DNA of 37,847 nucleotides, taken from the NCBI GenBank assembly GCA_009733775.1, contig WOGZ01000320.1, positions 1 through 37,847 of the forward strand. The letters are read 5' to 3'. The notes beneath the pieces were generated by a model. It did not search any database and had not been told where the DNA came from. It saw only the letters and a program-made list of their open reading frames with translations. Below, in pieces: positions 11,349 to 23,900 of this stretch. The position numbers and the translations under genes were made by a program. Source of the stretch: Alectoria sarmentosa (Eukaryota > Ascomycota > Lecanoromycetes > Lecanorales > Parmeliaceae). Each line of letters opens with the position of its first letter. The first letter of the stretch is position 1.

Positions 11349-14300
11349 AAAAAAACTCACACGTTCGAATAACAAACTTTAAAACGTGATCGATTAAAAA
11401 AAAATGTTAAATTTATAATCGTTTTAATTAACACGTTTTCGTAATAACGTATAAAATGTGATAAATCGAAAAAGATTATTAATGCTTTTAATATCAATTA
11501 TAATAATTCTTAATCGTGATTAATATATTTATTTAAATATTATAAAAACGTTAAATTGTCGTTTTAAAACGTTAAAATAAATGTTTATCATTTAATCACG
11601 AATATATTTATTGAAAATAAATTTATAATTAATTAACGCGATAAATAATCGCATTAAAATGAAAATAAAACTTGACGCGAGATTTTATATTATCGATTTA
11701 TTTTTTTAACATCAAATATTTCGTGATTGTTACTCATTTTATTATTTTTATTTAATAATTACTTTATTTATTAATTTAATTATAATGAATTTTATTAACA
11801 TTAATAAAAAGTTAATTAAATTAAAAAAGTAAAAAAAAAAATTATTCGTTATACAATTTATCGAAAAGATTGTCGAATTAATGATTATTTTAATTAATAA
11901 TATTCGAAATATAACGAATAATGATATCGTTTTAAAATTAACGTCGAAAAAATATTTATTAATAAACGAGAGAAAATATTGAACGTGAGAATTAAAAAAT
12001 TAAAATTATTATAAAAAAATATACGTATAATTGCAAAACCCTATTCTCGTCGATTTAAAAAAAAAAATTTCATTAATATCAAATTGATTTATGAAAAATT
12101 TTAAATTTAAGAATGTAAAGAATTATTTTTTTATTAAGATATTATTATCTGATTTTTTTATTTATAAGATAATAAAGGCGCAAATCTCGCAACGAGAAAA
12201 AAATAAATAATAATTAAAAGTCTTTTAAAGAATTGAACATATTATTATAAATAAAATAAATATAAATTCGATAATAAACGAATTTGAGCGCGATGAGAAT
12301 AAAGATATTATATATATATAATTATATCGTTTATATAATAATAAAAAAATTGAACGAATAAAATCAATTAATTCAAATTTTTAAAAGATCGAAAAAAGAA
12401 TAAAATTTTATAAATTCAAACGAAAATAATTCTATTTCATTTATGAAAAGAAAATATTTTATTAATTATGCATAACGAATAACGATTTATATATATTATC
12501 GTTTTTATAATTTGCGTTAACAAAACAAATTTTTATTAAACGCTTTGATTTAATCATTAATTAAATAAACGAATTTTTAAATCGTTTATCGTTGTTATCG
12601 ATTTCGACGTTTTTCAAAAAATCTTCGATTTCAATTATTTTTATCGAATCGATCTTTATTTTATCATCAATTAAAATGAAATTTCGCTTTATTAATAAAA
12701 TCGCGTTAATAATTATAATAAAAAATATATCGAATATTATATAAAGATTAAAAAACTTGCGAGATCAATTTAAGTTATTTTTATTAAAAATCACATTATT
12801 AAAGTTTGCGATTTCGATAAAGCAATTATTTAAGATAACGTTAATAAATATTTAAAACAAAATTAAAAATAAATTAATGTTTTTAACGAAAGAGACGAAA
12901 AAAACGAAAATAATAATTAATATTTTTTTTTGACAATCAAATATATCGAATTTAACGATATAATAATATATAAATTAATTATTATTAATAAACATATTTA
13001 CGCAATCTTAAATTAAGACGTTAATTTGAATAAATTATTAAACGAACCATAATTATAAATTTATAAAAACAAATTCAAGATTTTTAAAAACGTTTTATAA
13101 ATATACGTAAGAATAATTAATAATATTATAATTAAAAACGCGAATAATAATAATGTTATTAAAAATCAAATCATCGAAATTTTCATTAAAGAGAAGTTTT
13201 TCGATTTATCGAAAAAGGTTAAACTTGATTTTTATTACGTATATCAATATACTATATTATAATTTTTCGCGAATTTGAATATCGAAAATAATTAAATAAA
13301 GACGATTTATATCAAATATAAAAAAATCGATTTTGTTAAAAAAAATCGAATTAAGATTTATAAAAGAAAAATGTTCGATAATGAGATTAAAGTCGAATTT
13401 TAAAATTTTTATATTTATTATAAATTTGATAAAGCATTTATAATTAACATAATTGAAATTAAAAAACTATACGCGTTTATAATAAATCTTGATCGATAAA
13501 ATAATGTTTTATATACGCTTTTAAAATATAAATATATAATTAACGTTGATAAACAAATTAATTTAAATTTAAATCGATATAATAAAATTAGTTATATGTT
13601 AATAAAGCGTGTTAAGCGATTTTATTAATTTATATCAAAAATGAAAAAAAGATAACGTGACAATCGAGCGACGTTATAAATTTAACGTTATATCGCATCG
13701 CTCGATAATCGAAAAATGTATTAATATTATTATTAATAATGAAAATAACGACGACGATTAAAAAATATACAAATTCAATTTTTGAAAAAAAAAAAAAAAA
13801 TTGAAAAAAATTTACGCAAATAATTTGCATATTCGTTTAAAAAAAATCGTTAAAATGAATATTCGCGTTAAAATAAATGTCGTCGTCGAATCAATCGTCG
13901 CATTTGATGTAAAAGTTATTTTTAAACGACGTAAAATCTTAAAAAAAGACGATGCGAAGGTTATAATAAAATATAACGATAATATTAATTGAATCAATTT
14001 AAAAATATTTGCGAATTTAATTCATTATATCATTAAACGTTTTATTATCGAATTTTCATTTAATTATTATTTTGAGAATAAGTTTTTTTTTGAATTATAA
14101 CCTTTTTTTAAATTAAAGCCTTCAATCTTTAATCGAATAAATCAAATTAATTAAATTGAATTCGATCAAAAATACGAATATTTAATAAAAAAGTCTTTTT
14201 CGGCGTTCGATATTATTATTAAAAGATTAAAACGTGATCGTTTATTACGTCGTTATTCGTTTACATTTACGTTTATAAATTATAAACGCAAATTTGAAAT

Positions 14301-14564
14301 AAAATACATTATTAATACTAATTAAGCAAAAATCATCGAATAATTTAAGATTATCAAATTGTTAAGTTTATTGCGTCGTTATTCGTTTATATTTATATTA
14401 TTAAATAATTACGAGAATAAAAAAATAGCGAATATCGATATAAACGATAATATAAAAAACATTTTTAATCTCGAATTTCAAAAAGTCGCGAACGTTAATA
14501 AATTAATGATTTTTAATAAAGTCATTTAAAGATTATTAAATAAAGGATTTCGAATATAATTAAG
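11349..14564 (+). other. Unassigned 3.2-kb 3' module of the gypsy element
   Basis: Most gypsy elements reach their 3' LTR soon after integrase. Here over 3 kb intervenes. It is RIP-mutated. Some stretches (13,200-14,000) have a higher density of CpG and read like former coding sequence; for example a plus-strand 63-codon open frame at 13,801-13,992 is rich in charged residues. A further ORF, a transduced host fragment or a nested insertion are all possible. I recognise no domain. Confidence 0.4.
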
Positions 14565-14678
14565 CACGTAAGCATTATAAAAATAATAAATAATTATTAA
14601 AACACGTAAATATTATGAAAATAATAAATAATTATCGAAATACGTAAATATTATAAAAATAATAAGTTTTTATCGTTT
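14565..14678 (+). repeat. Three-copy 38-bp tandem repeat near the 3' LTR
   Basis: Units start at 14565, 14603 and 14641 with exact 38-bp spacing. Each begins (C/T)ACGTAA and continues with ATTAT(A/G)AAAATAATAA. Differences between units are mainly C/T and G/A. It lies ~50 bp before the 3' LTR, in the untranslated tail of the element. Confidence 0.8.
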
Positions 14679-14729
14679 TTCGTCGAAAAGTATTATAAAG
14701 GCATAATATATTATTTATTATTCGTTAAT

Positions 14730-14984
14730 TATTAAGAAAATCGTTATGTTATTATATTATTAAATTTATTAAATTTATTTAATAAACGATATTTTATCAA
14801 ATTCATGACTTAACAAGTTAATAAATAATTAATTTTGATAAAAAAATTAATTAATTTACAATCACTCAAAATATAACGTTATTAATATATTACATTATCG
14901 ATATTATTGTGTCGTTAATTATAAGCATATCGCTTATTATAAGTTTAATAAATATCTCATAATCAATTAATCGTATTTTCAATA
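14730..14984 (+). repeat. 3' LTR of the gypsy element
   Basis: 255 bp aligning end to end with 3844-4098. RIP has changed the terminal TG to TA (14730-14731) and the terminal CA to TA (14983-14984). The following AAACA (14985-14989) duplicates 3839-3843 and confirms the border. Differences from the 5' LTR are nearly all transitions, so LTR divergence here measures RIP rather than age. Confidence 0.9.
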
Positions 14985-14989
14985 AAACA

Positions 14990-17900
14990 TTTATGTAAAA
15001 ATTAATATCTTTATTAAAACACGTTAAGCTTAATTGAATAATGTTAAAGAAATATAATATTAAAGAAAAGCTAATTTTATTAAAAATGCAAAACACGCTC
15101 GTAACATTTAACACTTAATTTTTTTTAATAATTTTCAAATTTTTTCGATTGAGCGTTTTTTGATAACTTTTTTATTTAAATTATATTAAATAAAAACGAA
15201 ATTTCATAATTTGAATTTTAATTATTTTTATTAAAATCATTTAATAATAATGAATATTATACGTCGTTTATTATTTTTATTATATTTATTATAAAATTTT
15301 AATTTTAATATTATTTTAATAAATTTTAATATAAGCGTTACTTTCGAATTTATAAAAAAGTTCAATAAAATATCGATTTTATTTTTTGTTTATAATCTCA
15401 ATCTTTTGTAAATGAAATTTTTTATTAACGTGATTGTAATTAAGATTTAATTATTTATAAAATTAAAACGATCGTTTTCTTTTAATTGATTTTTTAACTA
15501 ATCTCGCGACGTTATTAATGTTTTAATTCACGTTTTAAGTTTTTAACGTATTATCGCTAAAATGTAAATAAATAATATATGTGTAAAAATGTTATCGTGA
15601 TTAATGCGTTTCTTTAATTACATTTTTAATTTTATTAATAATTCTTTATTATTTAAAAGAAAGATAAATAATATTATATTAAAAATTTAATGAATGTGAA
15701 ATAACTTATATTAATATCTTAAAAGACGTAAACGAGTTGAAAATTGTTAATCACTTTTACTCATATAATAGATTTATATATATGCTCTCTTAATATAATA
15801 TTAACTTTTCAAATTTTTATTAATAATATATCGATGTCGCATTTAAACGAATATTATATATATTTGAATATATTATTAATAATGCATTTAAGATAAAACG
15901 TCGTAATAAAAACTTATATTAAACTTTACATTAATGATATATTAATAAAAAGTTAATAAAGAATTAATAAAAAGTATATTAATATTTACATTTCATTCGA
16001 CTTAACGTTTTTTATATATATTTAAACACGACGCAGAAATTAAAATATTAATTCATTAAACTTATTATCGTAATGTTTTTTTATACGTTAAATATATTTA
16101 TGTAAAAATGAATATTTCATTTTTGATTTAAAATATATATCTTTAATTTAAATTCATTTATATTATAATTTAGCGAAACATTTATATTAAAAAAGTTAAA
16201 ATAACGACGATAATTACTTTCATAAACGTTTTTAAAACACGTTTAAGAAACTTATTTATAATATTATTAAATTTGTTTTTAAATAAATTAAATAAACATT
16301 GAAAACATTATAAATATTTAATTTTAGCGTTATTTCTCTCACGTTTCATTAAAGTTTATTATTTTCGTCTTTTTTTTTCAATTTCGTAATCTTATTTTCA
16401 AATATTAAGATTTATATTTTCTTTTTTTATAACGTATATTTTATTTATAACATTTTATTGCGAGCGATGTTATTAAATTCGACGTTATTTCGAGCGAAGA
16501 TTAAGGCGTCAAATGAGAGAGCGATGTTAATAATAAAATTAATATCATTTTTGAAGCGTAAATTAACGACGTAATTTTATAATATCAAGAAATCAATATA
16601 AATAAATATACGATAAAATAATTTCGTTAATAATAACGTCGTTGATTTTAATGTTCGTGTATATATTAATATTAAAATAACGATTTATAATGCGAAGCAT
16701 AATTTGATTAAATGTGTATTAAAATTTATTAATAAAGATATGCGATTTTATAAAAAAAAACATTATCTTAATTAATACGTACTATTAAATATATAATAAA
16801 TTTTCATTAATTAATTTTATAAACGTTATAAGATTCGTAATAAAAAAACAAAAATTTTAAAAATAAAAAAACGTATATAATTTTAAGCTCGAAAAATATA
16901 ATTATATTTTATTTATTTTAAAAGCGTATAATTTAATATATAAACATCGATAAATAAATAATAAAATTTATAATAATAAAGAATTAATATACGATGTTCT
17001 ATTTTATATAACGCGTAAAATCTCTTATACATTTATAATTTTATCAATTAATGATTATTTTTCAAGAGTAAAATCAATTTTATATATATTAATTTAAAAA
17101 CGTAGATTAACGAGAGATATTATATTTTCGATATAAATGTATAAATAATATTATAACAAATATATATATAAAAAACGTATAAACTCTCGAAAGAAAATTA
17201 AAAAAATAATGTTTTTTCGTTGATAAATAAATTTCGTTATATAATTAATATAAAATGCTCGTTATTTATATGTTTTAAATAAAATATTTTTAAAATATAT
17301 AAGTTATTTTATATAATATCGTAAAAGTTATATCATTTATTGCAATTCGAGATATTAATAATTATATAAATAAATATCAAATCTTAATTCTTTACTTATT
17401 ATTATGTTATTATTAATAATATATTTATATATTTTTTATATATAATGCGTATAATACAATAATATATAATAAATTATAAAATATATAAACGTAAATATAT
17501 AAAAATAATTATTATATATAAATTAACGATTATTAAACGAAATTATGCTTATTTTATCGATAAATTATAAATCGCTTATAATCTTCTCGACAATCTTTTT
17601 CACACGAATTAAAAATGAAAACGACGTTTTTATAAACATATATTTTGAATCGTCGTTCGAGAATTCGACTTCGTTTTTCTCTTTGACATTTCGACGTTAT
17701 TTATTTTTTATTAAAATTAAATTCTTTATTTTATAATTATTATACTTCGCAGAAATAATTATTTTATTCATTTATAAAAATAAATTGCGACGAAAATATA
17801 ACGATTTCACGCGACGGTTATTATTATTCAATTAATTTATATATTATTTAACTCGATAATCGAATATAAATTAAATGTTTTATATAAAATTTAATAAAAC

Positions 17901-20900
17901 AATTATAAAGAAATATTTATGCTTCATTTACTCTTGAAAAAAATGTTAATTTTAATTAAAAAGATTCGTTTCGAAGATATCGATAACGTTATTATAAAAA
18001 TCGAATATTTAAATGAAAGAATTCGAAGAATATTTATTTGCAAATCAACGCACAAAAAATTTAATTTAAATAATTACAATTAAGACGTCGTTAATATCTT
18101 ATTTAATGTAATTTTTAATTTTAAATTATGCGTAATAATGAGTTAATAATCTTATCGCGAAAATAATATAAAGATAAAAGATATTATTTTCACATTCGCA
18201 ATTAACTTAATCTTTCAATTCGTATTATTTCAATTAAGACGCCGTTTATTTTTTATTTATTTTCATTTATAACGTTTAATATTATTATTTTATATAAATT
18301 TAATAATTTTATTATTTTTTTCAAATTGAAATGTATGAAATATACGATTCGATAATAATAAAAAAGTTTATCAAATTTAATTTTAACATTTTTAGTGAAA
18401 CGCGATATATTAAAAATCTTGAAAATAAAAAACGCATTATCTTTTTTTAATTTAAATTTGAACGTTTTTAGATTTTATTTGACATTTTTTTTCAAAACCT
18501 TTTCTTATTAATTTATATTATTTAATTTTGTTTTTACTTCATTTACTTTTAAAATGTTATCGCTTTATATATTTTACGTTAATGAAATTTCATATATATA
18601 AATAAATAAAAAATATCGCTTATTTATTCGTTATAACTTTTTATTTTTCAAAATCTTAATTTTCATTTAAATTATTTTTATCGTCGTTTAAAGTGATAAT
18701 GCTTTGATGATTAAGCTTTATTTTAAACAATTTATAAATTTTAAGTTTTTTAAACGAAGAAATTATCTCAGAAATCGCTTTTCATTTTTTTATAACAAAA
18801 AAAATTAATATAAATTAACGCACGATAATTATAAAAACAAATAAAAAAATAAAAACAGTTTTCGATTTTTGTGCTTTTAATGACATTTTAATTTATATAA
18901 AAATGAAATTTTTTAATAAAAGTTTCGTTATAAAATGAGCATGTAAAATGAAAAAAACGAATACGAAAAAGATAATAAAACGTTAAAAAATAAATATACG
19001 ATTATATTAAATTAAATTTTTTATTCACGTCTTTTTGAAAAATTTGATTTAACAATTTCAATATTTCAAAAATATTAAATTTTTTTCGTTAATAATATTT
19101 TTTTTTTTATTAATGTATTAAATCGTTAAATTTTAATTTAAAAAATTATATAACATCGCGCAATAATTCAAAAATCAAATTTAATAATTTAATTTATTTA
19201 TAAATAATTTCTCGCAATTCGAGCGCGAAAAATCAAATTTAATTATTTTTTCGACGATAAAATGTTTATATTATCGAAATAAAGTAAAATAAATATTTAA
19301 AATAACGTTATCGTATAATCATTAAATTATATAAATTAAATAAAAAAATTAATTATAAAGTTTTTAAATTTAAGATAATAATTTAAAGAGTTTTTTATAT
19401 TATATAAATTTTTGTTTATAAAAAAAACAATTTTTTAAAATAATAACGTTATTTCATAATTTATAAAATATAGCATTGCGCATTATAAAAAAAGTAATTA
19501 AAAATTTTACGTAAATAAAAGCTTTTTTCGTTTTTTTTAATTATAATAAGAGTAAAAAATTTATTAATAAAACGATAATAATATTATAAATTAAAGCTAT
19601 TTTAAAATTAAATATTAAATTTGCAAATTTATTATTATAAAATTTACATTTTTAACGCATTTTCGAGTATTCTCGAGTATTTTCATTTTTTTAAAATTAT
19701 TCTTCGATTTTTCGCATTTTTCAAAATTTAATATATCGTTATACGCTTATTTAATTATATAACGATTTTTTAATTATCGATTTTTATAATTTACGATTTA
19801 AACTTTTCAAAATTTTCAATTAATTATTTTAATTTATCGTATTTATTTTAACACGATTTACGATAACACGTAATTTAATCTTTAATTAATTTTCGAATTT
19901 TTAAAGAGATGATAATATACATATTTTAAATTTTCGTTATTTTTATATTAAATTTATAATTTTTCGAAATAATTATATCGCGAAATGATAAAAATTGATA
20001 ATTGAGGCGAATATTTAAATAAAATAAAAAAATATAAATAAAACATCATTTTTGAAATATTTAAAAAGAAATAATATTAATAAATATTAAGAATATTTAT
20101 AAATAGCGAAGTAAATGTGAATATACGACGTTATTTTTGATTTATTTATTATTTTTGATTTCGAGATTATTATAATAACGAATGCGCTTTATAAAGTTAT
20201 TAAAAATGTTATATTTAACGATAATTTAAATGTTATTTTAAAACATAAATATAAATAAAAATAAAAATAATATTTCAATAATAACGATTATTTATTTTTT
20301 ATAAATTCATTTTCAGCATTCGCTTTTTTAAAATTATTTATATAAGACTTTAAAGATAATTGAAATAAATTCGCATTGTAATTAAATTCTCGCGAATAAA
20401 TTATTAACATATTATCGTCAATACGACGTTTTTTATAATTAATCTTTTCAAGAAAATTCTTTATTAAAAAGCGTTCGTATAACTTAAAACTTTTATAATA
20501 ATATTCGAATTATGATATTAAATAATTAAATTGAATCGATAAAGTTATTAAAGTTTATTAAAGATTTTTAATTTATTAAAAGACTTAAATATTTTGAAAA
20601 ATTTATTAAAAATCATTTTTACAATCAAAAATTACGTTAAAGCGTAATTGTTATTAATTAAATTACGTCGTTAAAAAGTATTTATAATAATTTAAAAATT
20701 ATCTATTTAAAAATTTAAAAGTGTTTTTGAAATCGATTAAAATATTATTTATTTTTTTAATTTACTTAATTTTTTCAAAATCGTTTTATTATTTATTTCG
20801 TTTTATACGAAAATGTATATTAAAATAACTCATTTTATAAATAAATTTGCAAAATTGTATTATTTGAAAATTTGATTGATGTTTATAAAAGTATATTTTC

Positions 20901-23900
20901 AAAAATATGCAAAAACTTATAATAATTTTTTTATGATTTTTTTTAATATTATTTATTATCGTTATAATAAATCGATTTATTATTATTTAATTACGATAAA
21001 CATCAAATTTCATTTTTAAAAAATTTATGCAATTAATAAAAATTATATTAACATAAATCTTTCAAAAATTATCAAATTCGTTATTAATTCTCTTTATTCG
21101 CTCTTTCGCTTTAAAATAAATTAATTAAATTATTTAATATTTTTTCAATTTATAGTTATAGAATTATTTTTTTCGAAAAACGAATATCATTATATCACGC
21201 AGAATTAAATTGATTTTTTGAAAACGAAAATATATTATAATTATTAGTATGAGAGATCAAATATAAACCTCGATAAAAAATTTATCATTTATAAAATTCG
21301 TTTTGTTATAAAAATTATTTACGATATTTAAATTAAATTCATAAATTCTTTATAACTTTGCTCTTTTTGCCGCGACGAATTAAAATTTATAATTTATAAT
21401 CATTATCGTTTATTTAATTTTTTCAAGTTTTTTTGCCTTAACGTGTTTTTTTTTTTTTTTTTCATAAACGCATTTAAACTATATCGAAAAATATATAAAT
21501 CGATTTTTAAAATATATATTATTATCGCGAAATTAAATTAACGCGAAAAAAAAAGAAAAATCAATTTTTCTTTATTTGCATTCGAATATTATAATAACGA
21601 CTTCGCAAATATTATTAAAATCATTAAATTTAAAATAACAACATTAAATAAAGAAATTTTAATGAAAATTAACGAAATAAAATACATAATATGCGTTTAC
21701 ACAATAACATTCGTCGACGATATAAAACAATAAATGTAAAATATAAGATTTGACTTTTTATTAACAAATCATAATTGTGAAAAATGTTTAATTTTTAAGA
21801 AATATAAATTAGATTTGATATTTAATATCAAATTTTAATAAATGATTTTATTGAAAAATCTTATATAAAAGAATCAAAGCGGCGTTTTCATTTAATTCGA
21901 TTAATTATTTAAAGATATTGAAAATAAATTTAAAATAAATTTCGTTAATTGAAATCTCATTTGCTTTAAATATAATTCGAAACAATTTAATTAATTTAAT
22001 ATATTTAAAATTCGTCGATATCGCGAAACAAGTATAATAAATTTTTATAAAAATCATTTTAATTAAATAAAGCGCAAAATTTTATGCGACGAAACTTCGT
22101 TATTTTTCATTTTGATTTAATTAAAATAAATTATAATTTTCGATTCATTATTTGTAAATTTATAAAATGCAAAAATACGCTCGAATCTTTATTATCACAT
22201 TATCATTTTTGAAATTATAATTATAATTTTAATAAATAACGTCGCTTTATTTAAAAGCGATAAAGAATATTATCTTTTTAAATATAAATTTAAACGTTAT
22301 AAATTTCATTATTCAACATTATACTTATATAACGAAAAATAATATAATTATTTTAATATATAATATATTTAATAAAGATAAAAAAAACATAATTACTTTT
22401 TTAAATTAATTATAAAAGTTAATTTAAAAATTGTTTTAATGCGCTATTCTCGTTACATCTTCGAAATTTAAATATAAAAAAACTTATTTCTTTTAAAAAT
22501 GCATTGTTAACAAGATTATAATTAAAATTCGATAATAATATAAATCTCGATACGTTTAAAAATCGCGAAATATAAAAAATAAAACGATCAAAATATAAAA
22601 AATTAACAAAATCTTTTATTATAAAAAACATCATCTCGAAAAAAACGAAAACGTATAAAACATTTATGAGAAAATTAAACGTTTATATAAAATTATATTT
22701 TATCGAAATAATATGAAAATATACGATTTTTAATAATTTAATAACCTTCGCTAAAGAGAATAAACATCGATAAAAAATGTTTTTAATTTATTATAAAATC
22801 GATGTTTTTAATTTATCATCAAATCTTTTTAATTCGAGTATTTTAAAAATTTTAAGACATCGATATTATATATAAATTATCGCGATATAATCAAAATATT
22901 ATTATTTAAAAAAAAGTTAATTAAACGTTTCGTTTTATGCTCGTTAATTTTTTAAAACATTTCGAATCAAAATTAATAATAAAATTTCGCAAAATTCACC
23001 TTCGATGCTCGACGTTATTAAAATAATTATTATCATTTTTTGAAAAAAATTAAAATGATTTAAAAAATGAATTGAAATTAATAATTATGAGCGACGAATT
23101 GCATAAATAATCGATTATTTTAAATTATATTAATAAACGATACGTTCAATAAATAAAATGATCGTTATCGTTTATCGAATTTAATTATGATAATTTATTT
23201 ATAATTATGTTTTAATATGCTTATTAAAGAGATTATAATAAATGAAATATAATTTTTTCGCGCGACATAAAATTATATTAATATTAAAAATTAAGCTTTA
23301 TAAATAAATTAATTTTATGTCTTTTCATTTCTTCGCTTATTTTATTATAATATTATATATAATATATTTAATATTCGTCGCTCTTAAATTTAATTATTAA
23401 TTATTATATTTATAAAAAATCGAAACATCGTATTATATACAAAATTAATAATTTTATTTCAATTAAAATTAAAAGATTTGCGCGTTTAAATGAAATGTTT
23501 TTATATTAACTTTTACGTGATTAAACGAAAATGTTTACGCGCGTTATTATGATAAAGAGTTTACGTGATTTTCAAATTAATTTTATTTTAAACGCTTTTT
23601 ATTTGAAACTCTTTATTATAATAAATGTTATTAAATTATTTAATATTAATAATAAAAAGTATTATATTATATATATTAAACGTTTAAAATAATTTGATAA
23701 ATTTCGACGTTTAATTCGTGAAGATACGATTTTGCTTTTTAATTAAAATTACGATATTTAATTTATATAATATATTATTTATTCGCTTTATTTTTCTTTT
23801 TAAAAAACAATTAAGTTTGAAATTTAAGTTTATTTTTAACACAAAGTTCGATTTTATACGTAAAAACATGTTATTTATATATATTTCGTTTAATAAATAC

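Larger units (their letters stand above)
3844..14984 (+). mobile_element. Full-length RIP-inactivated Ty3/gypsy chromovirus-type LTR retrotransposon
   Basis: An 11,141-bp element bounded by 255-bp LTRs (3844-4098 and 14730-14984). It is flanked by the perfect 5-bp duplication AAACA (3839-3843 and 14985-14989). Internal order on the plus strand is gag repeat (~6716-6783), zinc-finger-like segment (~7151-7215), protease (~7489-7713), reverse transcriptase (~8560-9080), RNase H (~9370-9790), integrase (~10,090-11,100) and chromodomain (~11,150-11,348). RT-RH-IN order is diagnostic of Ty3/gypsy (Metaviridae), and the terminal chromodomain places it with chromoviruses. Every domain carries stop codons of RIP type (TAA from CAA or TGG) and Asp/Glu-to-Asn/Lys changes, so it cannot move itself. 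At 11 kb it is long for the group; ~3 kb after the 5' LTR and ~3.2 kb after the chromodomain remain unassigned. Confidence 0.92.
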
